DNA of 64,000 nucleotides from JARRNJ01 sp037385045. Lineage in GTDB: Bacteria > Pseudomonadota > Gammaproteobacteria > JASBUN01. The notes under the pieces were generated by a model that was not told the DNA's origin, did no database searches, and was given only the letters and a program-made list of their open reading frames with translations. The translations under genes were made by a program, and so were the position numbers. Positions 35,182-44,430 of this stretch are shown here, piece after piece. Numbering within the stretch: position 1 is the first letter of the stretch; each line of letters opens with the position of its first letter. Location of the stretch: the NCBI GenBank assembly GCA_037385045.1, contig JARRNJ010000005.1, forward strand, positions 1 to 64,000, read 5' to 3'.

Positions 35182-36072
35182 ATGGACTTTCCGACCCTAG
35201 AAGCGTTCGTCGGCAACACGCCGCTGGTGCGCCTGCAGCGTCTGCCCGGGGACACCGGTAACCTGGTGCTGGCCAAACTCGAGGGCGACAACCCCGCGGG
35301 CTCGGTCAAGGACCGGCCGGCCCTGAGCATGATCCGCCATGCCGAGGAACGCGGTGAAATCCGTCCGGGCGATACGCTGATCGAAGCCACCAGCGGCAAT
35401 ACCGGCATTGCATTGGCCATGGCCGCGGCCATCAAGGGGTATCGCATGGTGCTGATCATGCCGGAGACCATGAGTGTCGAACGCCGGGCGGTGATGAAGG
35501 CGTTCGGCGCCGACATCGTGTTGGTGTCGAAACAGGAGGGCATGGAGGGAGCGCGGGACCGCGCCGATGCCATGGCTGCCGCCGGCGAGGGGGTCGTCCT
35601 GGATCAGTTCGCCAACCCGGACAATCCACGGGCCCATTACGAAGGCACCGGCCCGGAGATCTGGCGTGACACGGCCGGGCGTATCACCCATTTCGTCAGC
35701 GCCATGGGTACCACCGGCACCATCATGGGCACGTCACGTTTCCTCAAGGAGCAGAATCCCGACATCGAGATCGTGGGTGTGCAGCCGGCCGAGGGCGCCA
35801 GCATACCGGGCATTCGCCGTTGGCCGCAGGCGTATCTGCCGCGCATCTACGATCCGGCCCGCGTGGACCGGATCATTGACATCAACCAGGCTGAGGCGGA
35901 GCAGACCACCCGCGATCTCGCGGCGCGCGAGGGCATTTTCGCCGGGGTTTCCTCCGGGGGCGCCATGGCCGCCGCGCTGCGCCTGTCGCAAGAAGTGGAA
36001 AACGCCGTGATCGTCACCATCGTCTGTGACCGTGGCGACCGATACCTCTCCACCGGCGTGTTTCCGGAATGA
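35182..36072 (+). CDS. cysM: cysteine synthase B
   Basis: PLP enzyme that makes cysteine (or S-sulfocysteine from thiosulfate) from O-acetylserine. 296 residues from the ATG at 35182, with AGGA 6-9 nt upstream. The PLP lysine is in NPAGSVKDRPA; the substrate loop is EATSGNTGIALAMAAA; the PLP-phosphate loop is GTTGTIMGTSRFL. The CysM-type signature GVQPAEGASIPGIRRWP is present. The frame is open upstream to 34999 but without conservation. Confidence 0.95.
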   Translation: MDFPTLEAFVGNTPLVRLQRLPGDTGNLVLAKLEGDNPAGSVKDRPALSMIRHAEERGEIRPGDTLIEATSGNTGIALAMAAAIKGYRMVLIMPETMSVERRAVMKAFGADIVLVSKQEGMEGARDRADAMAAAGEGVVLDQFANPDNPRAHYEGTGPEIWRDTAGRITHFVSAMGTTGTIMGTSRFLKEQNPDIEIVGVQPAEGASIPGIRRWPQAYLPRIYDPARVDRIIDINQAEAEQTTRDLAAREGIFAGVSSGGAMAAALRLSQEVENAVIVTIVCDRGDRYLSTGVFPE

Positions 36073-36091
36073 GCAAGCTGTATCCTTGGCC

Positions 36092-36868
36092 ATGAACATA
36101 TTCGTGTTCGATATTGAAACCGTACCCGATGTGGCGAGCGGCCGCAGGCTGTACGGACTGGGAGGGCTGGACGATGAGGGGGTGGCAAAGGCCCTGTTTC
36201 ATCTGCGCCGGCAGCAAACCGGAGGCTCGGAGTTCCTGCGCCTGCATCTGCATCGGGTGGTGGCCATCTCGGCTGTGCTGCGTTCCGGCGACCGGGTTAA
36301 GGTGTGGTCGCTGGGCGAGGAGTCATCGACGGAGAAGGAGCTGCTGGAGCGCTTTTTCGACGGCCTCGACAAGTTCGTGCCGACTCTGGTGTCCTGGAAC
36401 GGCAGCGGTTTCGATCTTCCGGTGCTGCACTACCGCGCCCTGCTGCACGGGGTGTCGGCGCCGCGCTACTGGGACACCGGCGATGACGACCGCGACTTTC
36501 GCTGGAACAACTACCTGAGCCGCTATCACAGCCGCCACACCGATCTCATGGATGTGCTGGCCGGCTACCAGGTGCGTGCCAACGCACCCCTGGACGAAAT
36601 CGCCACCATGCTGGGCTTCCCCGGAAAGATGGGCATGAGCGGCGCCAAGGTGTGGGACAGCTACCAGGCTGGCGACATTGCCGGCATCCGCAACTACTGC
36701 GAAACCGATGTGCTCAACACGTACCTGGTGTACCTGCGCTTTCAACTCATGCGCGGCCAACTGACCACGGACGGCCATGGACGCGAATGCGCGCTGCTGC
36801 GCGAGTCGCTGATCCAGGAAAACAAGCCTCACCTGAACGAGTTTCTGGCCGCGTGGCCGCAGGCCTGA
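36092..36868 (+). CDS. PolB-type 3'-5' exonuclease (DNA_pol_B_exo2 family)
   Basis: A 258-residue DEDD exonuclease-fold protein. Motif ExoI is FDIETVP (residues 5-11), ExoII is SWNGSGFDLPVLHYR, and ExoIII is YCETDVLNTYLVY with the final Asp. It resembles the proofreading domain of family B DNA polymerases but stands alone (PF10108). It lies 19 nt after cysM and 31 nt before rlmD, probably one transcript. Natural substrate (DNA or RNA) is not established. Confidence 0.88.
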   Translation: MNIFVFDIETVPDVASGRRLYGLGGLDDEGVAKALFHLRRQQTGGSEFLRLHLHRVVAISAVLRSGDRVKVWSLGEESSTEKELLERFFDGLDKFVPTLVSWNGSGFDLPVLHYRALLHGVSAPRYWDTGDDDRDFRWNNYLSRYHSRHTDLMDVLAGYQVRANAPLDEIATMLGFPGKMGMSGAKVWDSYQAGDIAGIRNYCETDVLNTYLVYLRFQLMRGQLTTDGHGRECALLRESLIQENKPHLNEFLAAWPQA

Positions 36869-36899
36869 TCGGTCCGCCGGGTCTATCCGCTCGATTTCC

Positions 36900-38234
36900 A
36901 TGTCCGCACGCCGCAGCCGCAAGCAACGCCTGCCCGAGACTCCGGTCGCCGCCACGGTCGAATCCCTGTCTCACGACGGGCGCGGTGTGGCCCGAGTGGA
37001 GGGCAAGACGGTGTTTATCGACGGCGCGCTTGCCGGCGAGGAGGTGCGGTTCCGCTACCGGTCGCGGCGGCGCAGTTTCGATGAGGGCGAAGTGGAGCAG
37101 GTGCTGCGTCCGTCGCCGCTGCGGGTGACACCCAAGTGTCCCCATTTCGGCGTCTGCGGCGGCTGCAGCCTTCAGCACATGGCCGGTGAACGCCAGATCG
37201 AATTCAAGCAGCAGATCCTGCTCGACAATCTGCAGCGCCTCGGCGGGGTCAGCCCGGAAGAAGTGCTGCCGCCTCTGCGCGGGCCCCGGTGGAGGTACCG
37301 GCGTCGCGCCCGCTTGAGCGTGAAGTACGTGCGCAAGAAGGGCCGTGTGCTGGTGGGCTTTCGCGAGCGCCATTCGCCGTATGTCGCCGAGTTGCAACAA
37401 TGCGACGTGCTGCACCCGGCCGTGGGCCTGCGCATCGAGTCACTGCGGGAGCTGATCGGCGGGCTGCACGCCTATGACCGCATCGCCCAGATCGAGGTGG
37501 CGGTGGCCGACAATGCGGCTGCGCTGGTGTTCCGCAATCTGGATGAACTGCAGGCGGCGGACATCGAACGCCTGCGGCAGTTTGGTCGTGATCAGGAACT
37601 GCACATCTATTTGCAGCCGGGCGGCCCGGACAGCGTGTTCGCCCTGTATCCGTCGGACTCGGAACTGAGCTATCGAGTGGCGGGGGCGGAAGTCGAACTG
37701 CAGTTCCGCCCCACGGATTTCGTCCAGATCAATGCCGCCGTCAACGACGCCATGGTGACCCGGGCGCTGGATCTGCTGCAGCTGGGCGGTTCGGAACGGG
37801 TCCTGGACCTTTTCTGCGGCATCGGCAATTTTTCGCTGCCCATGGCAAGGCGCGCGACCCAGGTGGTGGGCGTGGAAGGCGACAGGGAATTGGTCGACCG
37901 GGCCACGGGCAACGCCCGGCGCAACGGGCTTGCCAACGTGGAATTCCATGTGGCGAACCTGGCCGAAGACGCTGCCCGGCACGCCTGGGCGCGGGAGCAG
38001 TTCCAGCGGGTGCTGCTCGACCCACCGCGGGCCGGCGCCCTCGAAGTGTTGCCGCAGGTGGCTGCCACGGCGCCTGACCGTATTGTCTACGTGTCCTGTC
38101 ATCCGGGCACGCTGGCCCGCGACGCCGGGCAACTGGTGCAACGCCACGGTTACCGGCTGGCTTGCGCCGGGGTCATGGACATGTTCCCGCACACCGCGCA
38201 CGTGGAGTCGATTGCGCTGTTCGTGCGGCGCTGA
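36900..38234 (+). CDS. rlmD: 23S rRNA (uracil-1939-C5)-methyltransferase RlmD
   Basis: SAM-dependent, Fe-S-containing methyltransferase for U1939 of 23S rRNA. 444 residues: N-terminal TRAM domain (VESLSHDGRGVARVEGKTVFI), [4Fe-4S] ligands in CPHFGVCGGC and QQCDVLHP, SAM motif LDLFCGIGNFSLPMA, NPPR-like LLDPPRAG and catalytic cysteine in YVSCHPGTLARD. Adjacent to cysM/gacS as in Pseudomonas, though relA does not follow. Confidence 0.96.
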   Translation: MSARRSRKQRLPETPVAATVESLSHDGRGVARVEGKTVFIDGALAGEEVRFRYRSRRRSFDEGEVEQVLRPSPLRVTPKCPHFGVCGGCSLQHMAGERQIEFKQQILLDNLQRLGGVSPEEVLPPLRGPRWRYRRRARLSVKYVRKKGRVLVGFRERHSPYVAELQQCDVLHPAVGLRIESLRELIGGLHAYDRIAQIEVAVADNAAALVFRNLDELQAADIERLRQFGRDQELHIYLQPGGPDSVFALYPSDSELSYRVAGAEVELQFRPTDFVQINAAVNDAMVTRALDLLQLGGSERVLDLFCGIGNFSLPMARRATQVVGVEGDRELVDRATGNARRNGLANVEFHVANLAEDAARHAWAREQFQRVLLDPPRAGALEVLPQVAATAPDRIVYVSCHPGTLARDAGQLVQRHGYRLACAGVMDMFPHTAHVESIALFVRR

Positions 38235-38236
38235 CG

Positions 38237-38689
38237 TCAGCATTGCGGAGCGCGGGGGCGGCGCGACGCACGGCGGCGGGAGAACCGACCGGGGCGGTAG
38301 CTGCCGGAACGGATGCGGTGGGCGAATTTCGGCCTGGCAGTATAAACGTAGATCCAGCAATCCAGAGGTCGCCCGTCGGCCAGCCTGCGTGAGCGGACAA
38401 TCTCGCGCCGGTACTCACCGCGTTCGGGATCGTCGGGCCGGTGGTCTTCGTAACGGTCCAGCCACTTCAGCCAGCGCTGTGCCTGGCGCAACTCCACCAC
38501 GTGACCCTGCACGTGTTCCCGACCGTTGTCCGTTGGGACCGCCGCCGGATACCGGCCCACCTGGTACAGGCGGCCGCGCACCCGGGCCCGGTACAGCGGC
38601 CGCAGGTGCCGGCGCAGGACGCGGTCCAGGCTGCGGCGGCCGGTGCCGCTGAGCAGCGTGCCGTAGACGAACAGGTACTCGCGGCTCAT
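38237..38689 (-). CDS. gamma-glutamylcyclotransferase-fold (AIG2-like) protein
   Basis: 150 residues. The glycine-rich opening YLFVYGTLLSGTGR is the substrate-binding signature, and the catalytic acid is probably Glu in LDRYEDHRPDDP. The basic C-terminal tail (GRFSRRRASRRPRAP) is unusual. ATG overlaps the stop of the upstream fusion gene (ATGA). It ends 2 nt from the rlmD stop, so the genes are tightly convergent. Function may be cyclisation of gamma-glutamyl compounds, inferred only from fold. Confidence 0.82.
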   Translation of the reverse strand: MSREYLFVYGTLLSGTGRRSLDRVLRRHLRPLYRARVRGRLYQVGRYPAAVPTDNGREHVQGHVVELRQAQRWLKWLDRYEDHRPDDPERGEYRREIVRSRRLADGRPLDCWIYVYTARPKFAHRIRSGSYRPGRFSRRRASRRPRAPQC

Positions 38690-40449
38690 GTGCCCAGGTA
38701 CTTGGTCAGGAACTGGTCCAGGCCCCGGCGGTAGGTGTTGCCGCTGGTGAGGAAACCGGTGTCATGACGGCCCCGCAGCTTCAGGAACACTTTGGGCCGG
38801 TTGGCCGCCGCGTACAGCGCGCGGCCGGCGGCGTAGGGTATGACCTCGTCGTCGGGGCTGTGGGCGATCAGCACCGGGCAGTGGATATGCGGCATGCGCG
38901 CCAGGGTGTTGTACTGATAGCGGGCCACCAGGTGCGCCGGCAGCCATGGCGCCCGAACGTGGATCATGCTGGGTATGGAGCGGAAGGTGGATTCCAGAAT
39001 CAGGGCCGCCGGGCGCTCGCGTTCGGCCGCATAGGCGGCTACGGCACCGCCCAGGGAGCGCCCCAACAGCACCAGGCGCCGCGGGGCGATTTTCCGAGTC
39101 CGGGTCAGGTAGCGCCAGGCCGCCATGGCATCACGATAGGTGCCTTGTTCCGAGGGCGTACCCGCGTTGCCGCCGTAGCCGCGGTAGTCGAACAGCAGCA
39201 CGTTGAGGCGCAGCTGATGCAGGATCGGCAGCGAAGACAAGTAGTGGGAAATGTTGCCGCCGTTGCCGTGGAAGAACAGCACGGTGCCCCGTGCCGCGGG
39301 GTCGGGCACGAACCAGCCGTGCAGCTGCAGGCCATCTCGGGTGGGAATCTCGACGTTCTGGTAGGCCAGCCCGACGGCCGCCGGCGTGGCCGCAAGATGG
39401 GCGTGGGGATGATAGACGAACTCCGATTGGGCCGCGTAGACGAACGCGCACAAGCCGGCGTAGATCGCAACGGCCAGCGTCGCAATGACGGCAATATTCA
39501 GCGCGTGCGCCGCGGCCGCCTGCTCCAGCGGGAACGTCTGCTGGACGTCGATGCGCAGCCGGCCGCTATCGATCAGCTGTGCACATTGGCCGAGAATCCA
39601 CGCCTGGTGCTCCAGGGCGGCGTCGATGCCGTAGTACATGGGCGACAACATCAATTCCAGGCTGATGCGCAGGTTGCGCAGCCGCGCTGCCTTCCAGTCG
39701 GTGTCGGGTGCGGGCTGCAGCAGCGTCACCAGGTCGCCGTACACACGGACCGCGCTGGCCGTGTCCTCGAAAGTCTTGCCGCCCACGGTATCCAGGGCCA
39801 CGTCGACGCCCTGGCCGCCGGTCCAGTCCAGTGCCGCCTGGACGAAATCCGTATCCTTGTAGCGAATGACCGCCTCGGCGCCCAGCTCACGCACCAAGTC
39901 CGCCTTGGCCGCCGAGCCGACGGTGGTACAGACCCGGGCACCGGCGGCGCGCGCCAGTTGTATCGCCACATGGCCCACGCCGCCGGCGCCGGCATGCACC
40001 AGAACGGTCTGTCCGGCCGCCAGCCGGCCCCGGTCGTGCAGCGACTCCCAGGCGGTGATCAACACCAGGGGCGCGGCCGCGGCGTGCACGAAGTCCAGCG
40101 CCGCCGGTTTGGGCGCCGCCCAGCGTTCGTCGATGACCGCCTGCTCGGCATAGTTGCCTTGCGGGCCGCCGATGCCGCCGTAGCAAAAATAGACTTCGTC
40201 GCCCGGCCGGAACCGCGTCACGCCAGAACCCACGTCCTCGACAATGCCGGCGCCGTCGCAGCCCAACACAGCAGGCGAGCGCTCGGGAAAGTAGGTTCCG
40301 TTGCCGCGCAGTTTGGCGTCCACCGGGTTGACGCCGGCGGCCTTGAGACGCACGCGTATTTCCCGTGCTGCCGATGGGGTAGGGACGGCCAGTTCCTGTA
40401 CTTCCAGCACCTCGGGTCCGCCTGGCTGTTTCATGACAACCGCCTTCAT
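38686..40449 (-). CDS. fusion: MDR quinone oxidoreductase-like domain + alpha/beta hydrolase
   Basis: 587 residues. The N-terminal 1-315 or so is an MDR NADPH:quinone oxidoreductase-like protein (MKAVVMKQPGGPEVLEVQ, AAGVNPVDAKLRGNG, VLVHAGAGGVGHVAIQLARA). It stops at FPLEQAAAAHAL, where relatives have about 12-15 more residues (typically a GKxVL strand). Without a stop the frame enters IAVIATLAVAIYAGLCAFVYA, which looks like the N-terminal TM anchor of a separate alpha/beta hydrolase with oxyanion HGNGGN, nucleophile elbow LLGRSLGGAVAAY and catalytic Asp/His (SPDDEVIP, GRHDTG). The junction is at about 39495-39500. It may be a genuine fusion, or two neighbouring genes joined by a short deletion or assembly loss. 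Confidence 0.75.
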   Translation of the reverse strand: MKAVVMKQPGGPEVLEVQELAVPTPSAAREIRVRLKAAGVNPVDAKLRGNGTYFPERSPAVLGCDGAGIVEDVGSGVTRFRPGDEVYFCYGGIGGPQGNYAEQAVIDERWAAPKPAALDFVHAAAAPLVLITAWESLHDRGRLAAGQTVLVHAGAGGVGHVAIQLARAAGARVCTTVGSAAKADLVRELGAEAVIRYKDTDFVQAALDWTGGQGVDVALDTVGGKTFEDTASAVRVYGDLVTLLQPAPDTDWKAARLRNLRISLELMLSPMYYGIDAALEHQAWILGQCAQLIDSGRLRIDVQQTFPLEQAAAAHALNIAVIATLAVAIYAGLCAFVYAAQSEFVYHPHAHLAATPAAVGLAYQNVEIPTRDGLQLHGWFVPDPAARGTVLFFHGNGGNISHYLSSLPILHQLRLNVLLFDYRGYGGNAGTPSEQGTYRDAMAAWRYLTRTRKIAPRRLVLLGRSLGGAVAAYAAERERPAALILESTFRSIPSMIHVRAPWLPAHLVARYQYNTLARMPHIHCPVLIAHSPDDEVIPYAAGRALYAAANRPKVFLKLRGRHDTGFLTSGNTYRRGLDQFLTKYLGT

Positions 40450-40586
40450 GAACGGGTCTCCTGTACGGTTGTGATTGGCTGAGGTGCCGCCTATACGCAG
40501 GCGCCTCGGAGGAAGGATGTCCAGCATACACAATCCCGACTCAGTGTCATACCATAGCTGTTTGCTAGCGCACTGACGACGGGACT

Positions 40587-41054
40587 ATGGGAAGGGAAAT
40601 TGAAAAGAAGTTCCTGGTATGCGGTGATGCCTGGCGCGCCGATGCCGGGACCGGAATCCGCTATCGCCAGGGCTACCTCACCGAGGCCGGTTCGGCGTCG
40701 GTGCGGGTCCGCGTCGGCGGCGAGCGTGCCCACCTCAATATCAAAAGCGCAACCCTGGGGATCGAGCGCCAGGAATACGAATACGAGATTCCGTTGGCCG
40801 ACGCGCAGGAAATGCTGGACCGGTTGTGCCGCCGGCCGCTGATCGAGAAGACCCGCTACAAGGTCCGCTACCAGGGTCATGTCTGGGAAGTGGACGTGTT
40901 CGAGGGCGACAACGCCGGCCTGGTGGTGGCGGAAATCGAGCTGCAAACGGCCGACCAGGGGTTTGCGCTGCCGCCCTGGGCCGGCGAGGAAGTGAGCGAC
41001 GACCCACGCTACTACAATGTCTGTCTGGTCGCGCACCCCTACAAGGATTGGTGA
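40587..41054 (+). CDS. CYTH-domain triphosphatase-like protein
   Basis: 155 residues. The EIEKKFLV opening (residues 4-11) is the CYTH ExExK motif; basic and acidic residues alternate down the tunnel strands (SVRVRVGGERAHLNIKSA, RQEYEYEIPL, KTRYKVRYQG, WEVDVFEGDNAGLVVAEIEL). Members bind triphosphates and divalent metal, acting as thiamine-triphosphatase or inorganic triphosphatase (YgiF N-terminal domain). Stands alone between the fusion gene and the peptide transporter. Confidence 0.9.
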   Translation: MGREIEKKFLVCGDAWRADAGTGIRYRQGYLTEAGSASVRVRVGGERAHLNIKSATLGIERQEYEYEIPLADAQEMLDRLCRRPLIEKTRYKVRYQGHVWEVDVFEGDNAGLVVAEIELQTADQGFALPPWAGEEVSDDPRYYNVCLVAHPYKDW

Positions 41055-41081
41055 AGTGCGAGCGCAAGTGCGGACAGCGGC

Positions 41082-42629
41082 GTGGTGACGGCGGCCGGGC
41101 GGAATCGCAGCCGATTCGCGCGCGCCGTGCGGCCGGTGCTGTGGGCGGCTGCCCTGGGCGTCATGAGCCTGATCAGCGGGTGCGCGCAGCCGGCCGGCAA
41201 GGCGCTGCGCTTCGGTCTGGCCAGCGCTCCCATCACGCTCGATCCGCGCTACGCCACCGATGCCACCTCGGCGCGCATCGACCGGCTGCTGTACCGGAGG
41301 CTGGTGGATTTCGACGCCGCCTCGCGTCCGGTGCCTTCGCTGGCCCATTGGAAGCTGCTCAGCCCGACCCACTACCGCTTTGTGCTGGGCGGGCAGGGGC
41401 GGCGCTTTACCGACGGCAGCCGGCTCACCGCGTCCGATGTGAAGGCGACCTACGATTACGTGCTCGATCCCGCCAACGCGTCACCCCATCGCGGTTCCCT
41501 CGCCATGATCGACCACATAACGGTGGTCGATCCGGACACCGTCGACTTCTATCTCAAACATCGCGATCCGCTGTTCCCCAGCTACTTGGTAATCGGCATC
41601 CTGCCGGCCAAGGCCATCGCCGCCAAGCATGAATTTTCCGACCATCCCATCGGCAGCGGCCCATTCCGGTTCGTGCGCTGGCCCAGCGAAGGCCGTCTGG
41701 TGCTGCAGCGGCGCAGCGACGGCCAGCGCCTCGAATTCATTTACGTGGGCGATGCCACGGTGCGGGTGCTGAAGCTGCTGCGCGGCGAGATCGACATGCT
41801 GCAGAACAATCTGCCGGAGGAGCTGGTGCATTATCTCGCCCGGCAGAAGGGTATTCGCATCCAACGGCGTCCGGGCTCCAACTTCAGCTACATCGGCTTC
41901 AACCTCAAGGACCCGGCCTTGTCGCACCGGGACGTGCGCCAGGCGGTGGCGTACGCCATCAACCGGGCGGCGATCGTGAAATACGTGCTGGGGGGCGAAA
42001 CCCGGCTGGCGGGCGGGCTGCTGCCGCCGGGGCATTGGGCGGGAAATCCACAACTCACCGGCTACCCCTATGACCCGCAACGGGCCCGGGCGTTGCTGAA
42101 ACAGGCCGGTTACGACCGCCGGCACCCGTTGGAGTTGACGTACAAGACCTCCAGCGATCCGTTCCGCATCCGCATCGCCACCATCATCCAACGCCAGCTG
42201 GAACAGGTGGGCATCAAGGTCCACTTGCGCAGCTTCGACTGGGCGACGTTCTACGGTGACATCAAGGCCGGCCGATTCCAGATGTACAGCCTCACGTGGG
42301 TCGGCATCAAGTCGCCGGACGTCTTCCGCTACGTCTTCTACAGCACCTCGATTCCGCCCAAAGGGGCCAACCGCGGCCGCTACGCCAGCAACAAGGCCGA
42401 CCGGCTCATCGATGAAGCCGAACAGGCCAATGACATGGCGCAGCGGGCGGCCTATTATCGCCAGCTGCAGGCGTGGCTGCTGAAGACCGCGCCCTATGTG
42501 CCGCTGTGGTACGAAGAACATTTCTTCATCTGCCGGCAGGACGTGGTCGGTTATCACCTGGCGGCGGACGGCAATTACGACGGACTGATCAATGTGCGGC
42601 GGGTGAGCCGCCCGGCGGGACCGTCATGA
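41082..42629 (+). CDS. oligopeptide-type ABC transporter substrate-binding lipoprotein
   Basis: 515 residues, SBP_bac_5 (OppA/DppA) family. The lipobox LISGC (cysteine near residue 34) shows lipoprotein anchoring. Typical segments include ITLDPRYATDATSARI, FTDGSRLTASDVKATYDYVLD, SGPFRFVRW and VRQAVAYAINRAAIVKYVLGG. It precedes two permease genes in an operon-like order. The family binds di/oligopeptides, nickel or murein peptides. Confidence 0.92.
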   Translation: MVTAAGRNRSRFARAVRPVLWAAALGVMSLISGCAQPAGKALRFGLASAPITLDPRYATDATSARIDRLLYRRLVDFDAASRPVPSLAHWKLLSPTHYRFVLGGQGRRFTDGSRLTASDVKATYDYVLDPANASPHRGSLAMIDHITVVDPDTVDFYLKHRDPLFPSYLVIGILPAKAIAAKHEFSDHPIGSGPFRFVRWPSEGRLVLQRRSDGQRLEFIYVGDATVRVLKLLRGEIDMLQNNLPEELVHYLARQKGIRIQRRPGSNFSYIGFNLKDPALSHRDVRQAVAYAINRAAIVKYVLGGETRLAGGLLPPGHWAGNPQLTGYPYDPQRARALLKQAGYDRRHPLELTYKTSSDPFRIRIATIIQRQLEQVGIKVHLRSFDWATFYGDIKAGRFQMYSLTWVGIKSPDVFRYVFYSTSIPPKGANRGRYASNKADRLIDEAEQANDMAQRAAYYRQLQAWLLKTAPYVPLWYEEHFFICRQDVVGYHLAADGNYDGLINVRRVSRPAGPS

Positions 42630-42657
42630 TGGCCGCGGGTGACGGACGCCGGGGCGG

Positions 42658-43593
42658 ATGGCCATGCTGAGTTACGTCATAACGCGCTTGTTCAGCGCCC
42701 TGCTGGTGGTGCTCGGGGTGGTGTGCCTGGTGTTCCTGCTGATTCACCTGGTTCCCGGCGATCCGGTGGAAATGATGCTGGGCCAGTCGGCGCGGCCGGC
42801 GGACCGCGAGGCGCTGCGGGTGGCCCTGGGTTTGAACCAGCCGATTCTGACCCAATTGGGTCACTATCTCTACGGGTTGGCGCATCTGGATCTGGGCACC
42901 TCGTTCGCCACACGGCGGCCGATCATCGATATGCTGGCCGAGCGGTTTCCGGCCACCGCCGAGCTGGCGGGGGCGGGCCTGGGCATCGCCCTGCTCATCT
43001 CGGTGCCCCTGGGCGTCATCGCCGCTGTGCGCAAGGACACCGCCTGGGACCAGGGCGCCATGACGTTCTCGCTGCTGGGCGTGTCGATACCCAACTTCTG
43101 GCTGGGTCCGGTGCTGATCCTGGTGTTTTCCCTGTGGCTGGGCTGGTTCCCGGTGAGCGGGCGCGACGGGCTGCCATCCCTGGTGCTCCCTGCCGTTACC
43201 CTGGGTACGGCGCTCGCGGCGGTGTTGTCGCGCATGATCCGCAGCACTTTGCTGGAGGTGCTGAGCGAGGACTACATCCGCACCGCCCGGGCCAAGGGAT
43301 TGCGCGAGCGCACCGTGATCCTCAAACACGGCTTGCGCAATGCCCTGCTGCCGACGATTACGCTGCTGGGCCTGCAGCTGGGGACCCTGTTGGGTGGTGC
43401 GGTGATCACCGAGACCGTGTTCTCGTGGCCGGGGGTGGGCAAGTTGACCATCGACGCCATCCTGCGCCGCGATTATCCCGTGGTGCAGGCCTGCATGCTG
43501 CTGATCAGCCTCAGCTACGTCGGCGTCAACATCCTCACCGACCTGGTCTACGCCTGGATCGATCCGCGGGTGCGCATCGGGGGCGGAAAATGA
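42658..43593 (+). CDS. oligopeptide-type ABC transporter permease (DppB/OppB)
   Basis: 311 residues with six predicted TM helices. N-terminal IHLVPGDPVEMMLG is the family hallmark; the EAA loop, which docks to the ATPase, is IRTARAKGLRERTVILKHG. Overlaps the second permease by 4 nt (ATGA). Complete. Confidence 0.94.
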   Translation: MAMLSYVITRLFSALLVVLGVVCLVFLLIHLVPGDPVEMMLGQSARPADREALRVALGLNQPILTQLGHYLYGLAHLDLGTSFATRRPIIDMLAERFPATAELAGAGLGIALLISVPLGVIAAVRKDTAWDQGAMTFSLLGVSIPNFWLGPVLILVFSLWLGWFPVSGRDGLPSLVLPAVTLGTALAAVLSRMIRSTLLEVLSEDYIRTARAKGLRERTVILKHGLRNALLPTITLLGLQLGTLLGGAVITETVFSWPGVGKLTIDAILRRDYPVVQACMLLISLSYVGVNILTDLVYAWIDPRVRIGGGK

Positions 43594-44393
43594 TCCGGGT
43601 CGCGGTGCCGGTGACGGTGTTGGTGCTGTGGCTGCTGATGGCGGTGTTCGGCCCGTTGCTGCCGCTGCATCCCGGCCGTATCGAATTGGCCCACATCCTC
43701 GGCCACCCCGGTTGGCACCAATGGTTGGGCTACGACGACCTCGGTCGGCCGATCCTCGACCGGTTGATCATGGGCGCGGCCACCTCGTTTTACGTGGCTT
43801 TCTGGGTGGTGCTGGTGTCGGTGCTCGCGGGCAGCCTGATCGGCGCCATGAGCGCCTATGCCGGCGGCGCCGTGGATCAGCTGGTGGTGCGCATCATCGA
43901 TATCTTCCTGGCCTTCCCCGGAATTCTCCTGGCCATCGCCCTGGCGGGGGTGATGGGGCCGGGCATAGAAAACGTGGTGTTCGCCCTCTCGGCAGTGGGT
44001 TGGGTGGGCTACGCCCGCCTGGCGCGGGCGCAGGTGCTGTCGCTGAAACACCGCGAACACGTCGCCGCCGCGGTGGTGCTGGGCACCCGCCCCCTGCGCA
44101 TCGTCGTGCGGCACCTGCTGCCGTTGATCAGCGCGCCGCTGATCGTCGAGGCCACTTTCGGCATTGCCGGTGTGGTGATCGCCGAGGCCGGTTTGTCGTT
44201 TCTGGGCCTCGGGGTGCAACCACCGGAAGCTTCCTGGGGTAATATGATCCGTGACGGAGCCCGTTACATGCTGATGGCGCCGCATTTGGTGCTGGCCCCG
44301 GGGGTGGCGCTGGCGCTGGTTGTATTGTCGGTGAATCTGCTGGGCGACCGGTTGCGCGACTGGCTGGACGTGCGCACGCGCATGCGCCCCTGA
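43590..44393 (+). CDS. oligopeptide-type ABC transporter permease (DppC/OppC)
   Basis: 267 residues from the ATG at 43590. Six TM helices; the segment RIIDIFLAFPGILLAIALAG and the EAA loop HREHVAAAVVLGTRPLRIVVRH, followed by GLSFLGLGVQPPEASWG, are characteristic of DppC/OppC. A much longer open frame upstream (to 42639) overlaps the DppB-like gene and is spurious. No DppD/DppF ATPase gene follows; nagZ does. Confidence 0.94.
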   Translation: MIRVAVPVTVLVLWLLMAVFGPLLPLHPGRIELAHILGHPGWHQWLGYDDLGRPILDRLIMGAATSFYVAFWVVLVSVLAGSLIGAMSAYAGGAVDQLVVRIIDIFLAFPGILLAIALAGVMGPGIENVVFALSAVGWVGYARLARAQVLSLKHREHVAAAVVLGTRPLRIVVRHLLPLISAPLIVEATFGIAGVVIAEAGLSFLGLGVQPPEASWGNMIRDGARYMLMAPHLVLAPGVALALVVLSVNLLGDRLRDWLDVRTRMRP

Positions 44394-44430
44394 CTGGCGC
44401 GCGGCCCGACGGAAGGATGCACGGTCAACC

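Noticed and set aside
38764..40482. A 572-codon plus-strand frame opposite the fusion gene
   Set aside because: Antisense shadow; the minus strand carries clear MDR and hydrolase motifs.
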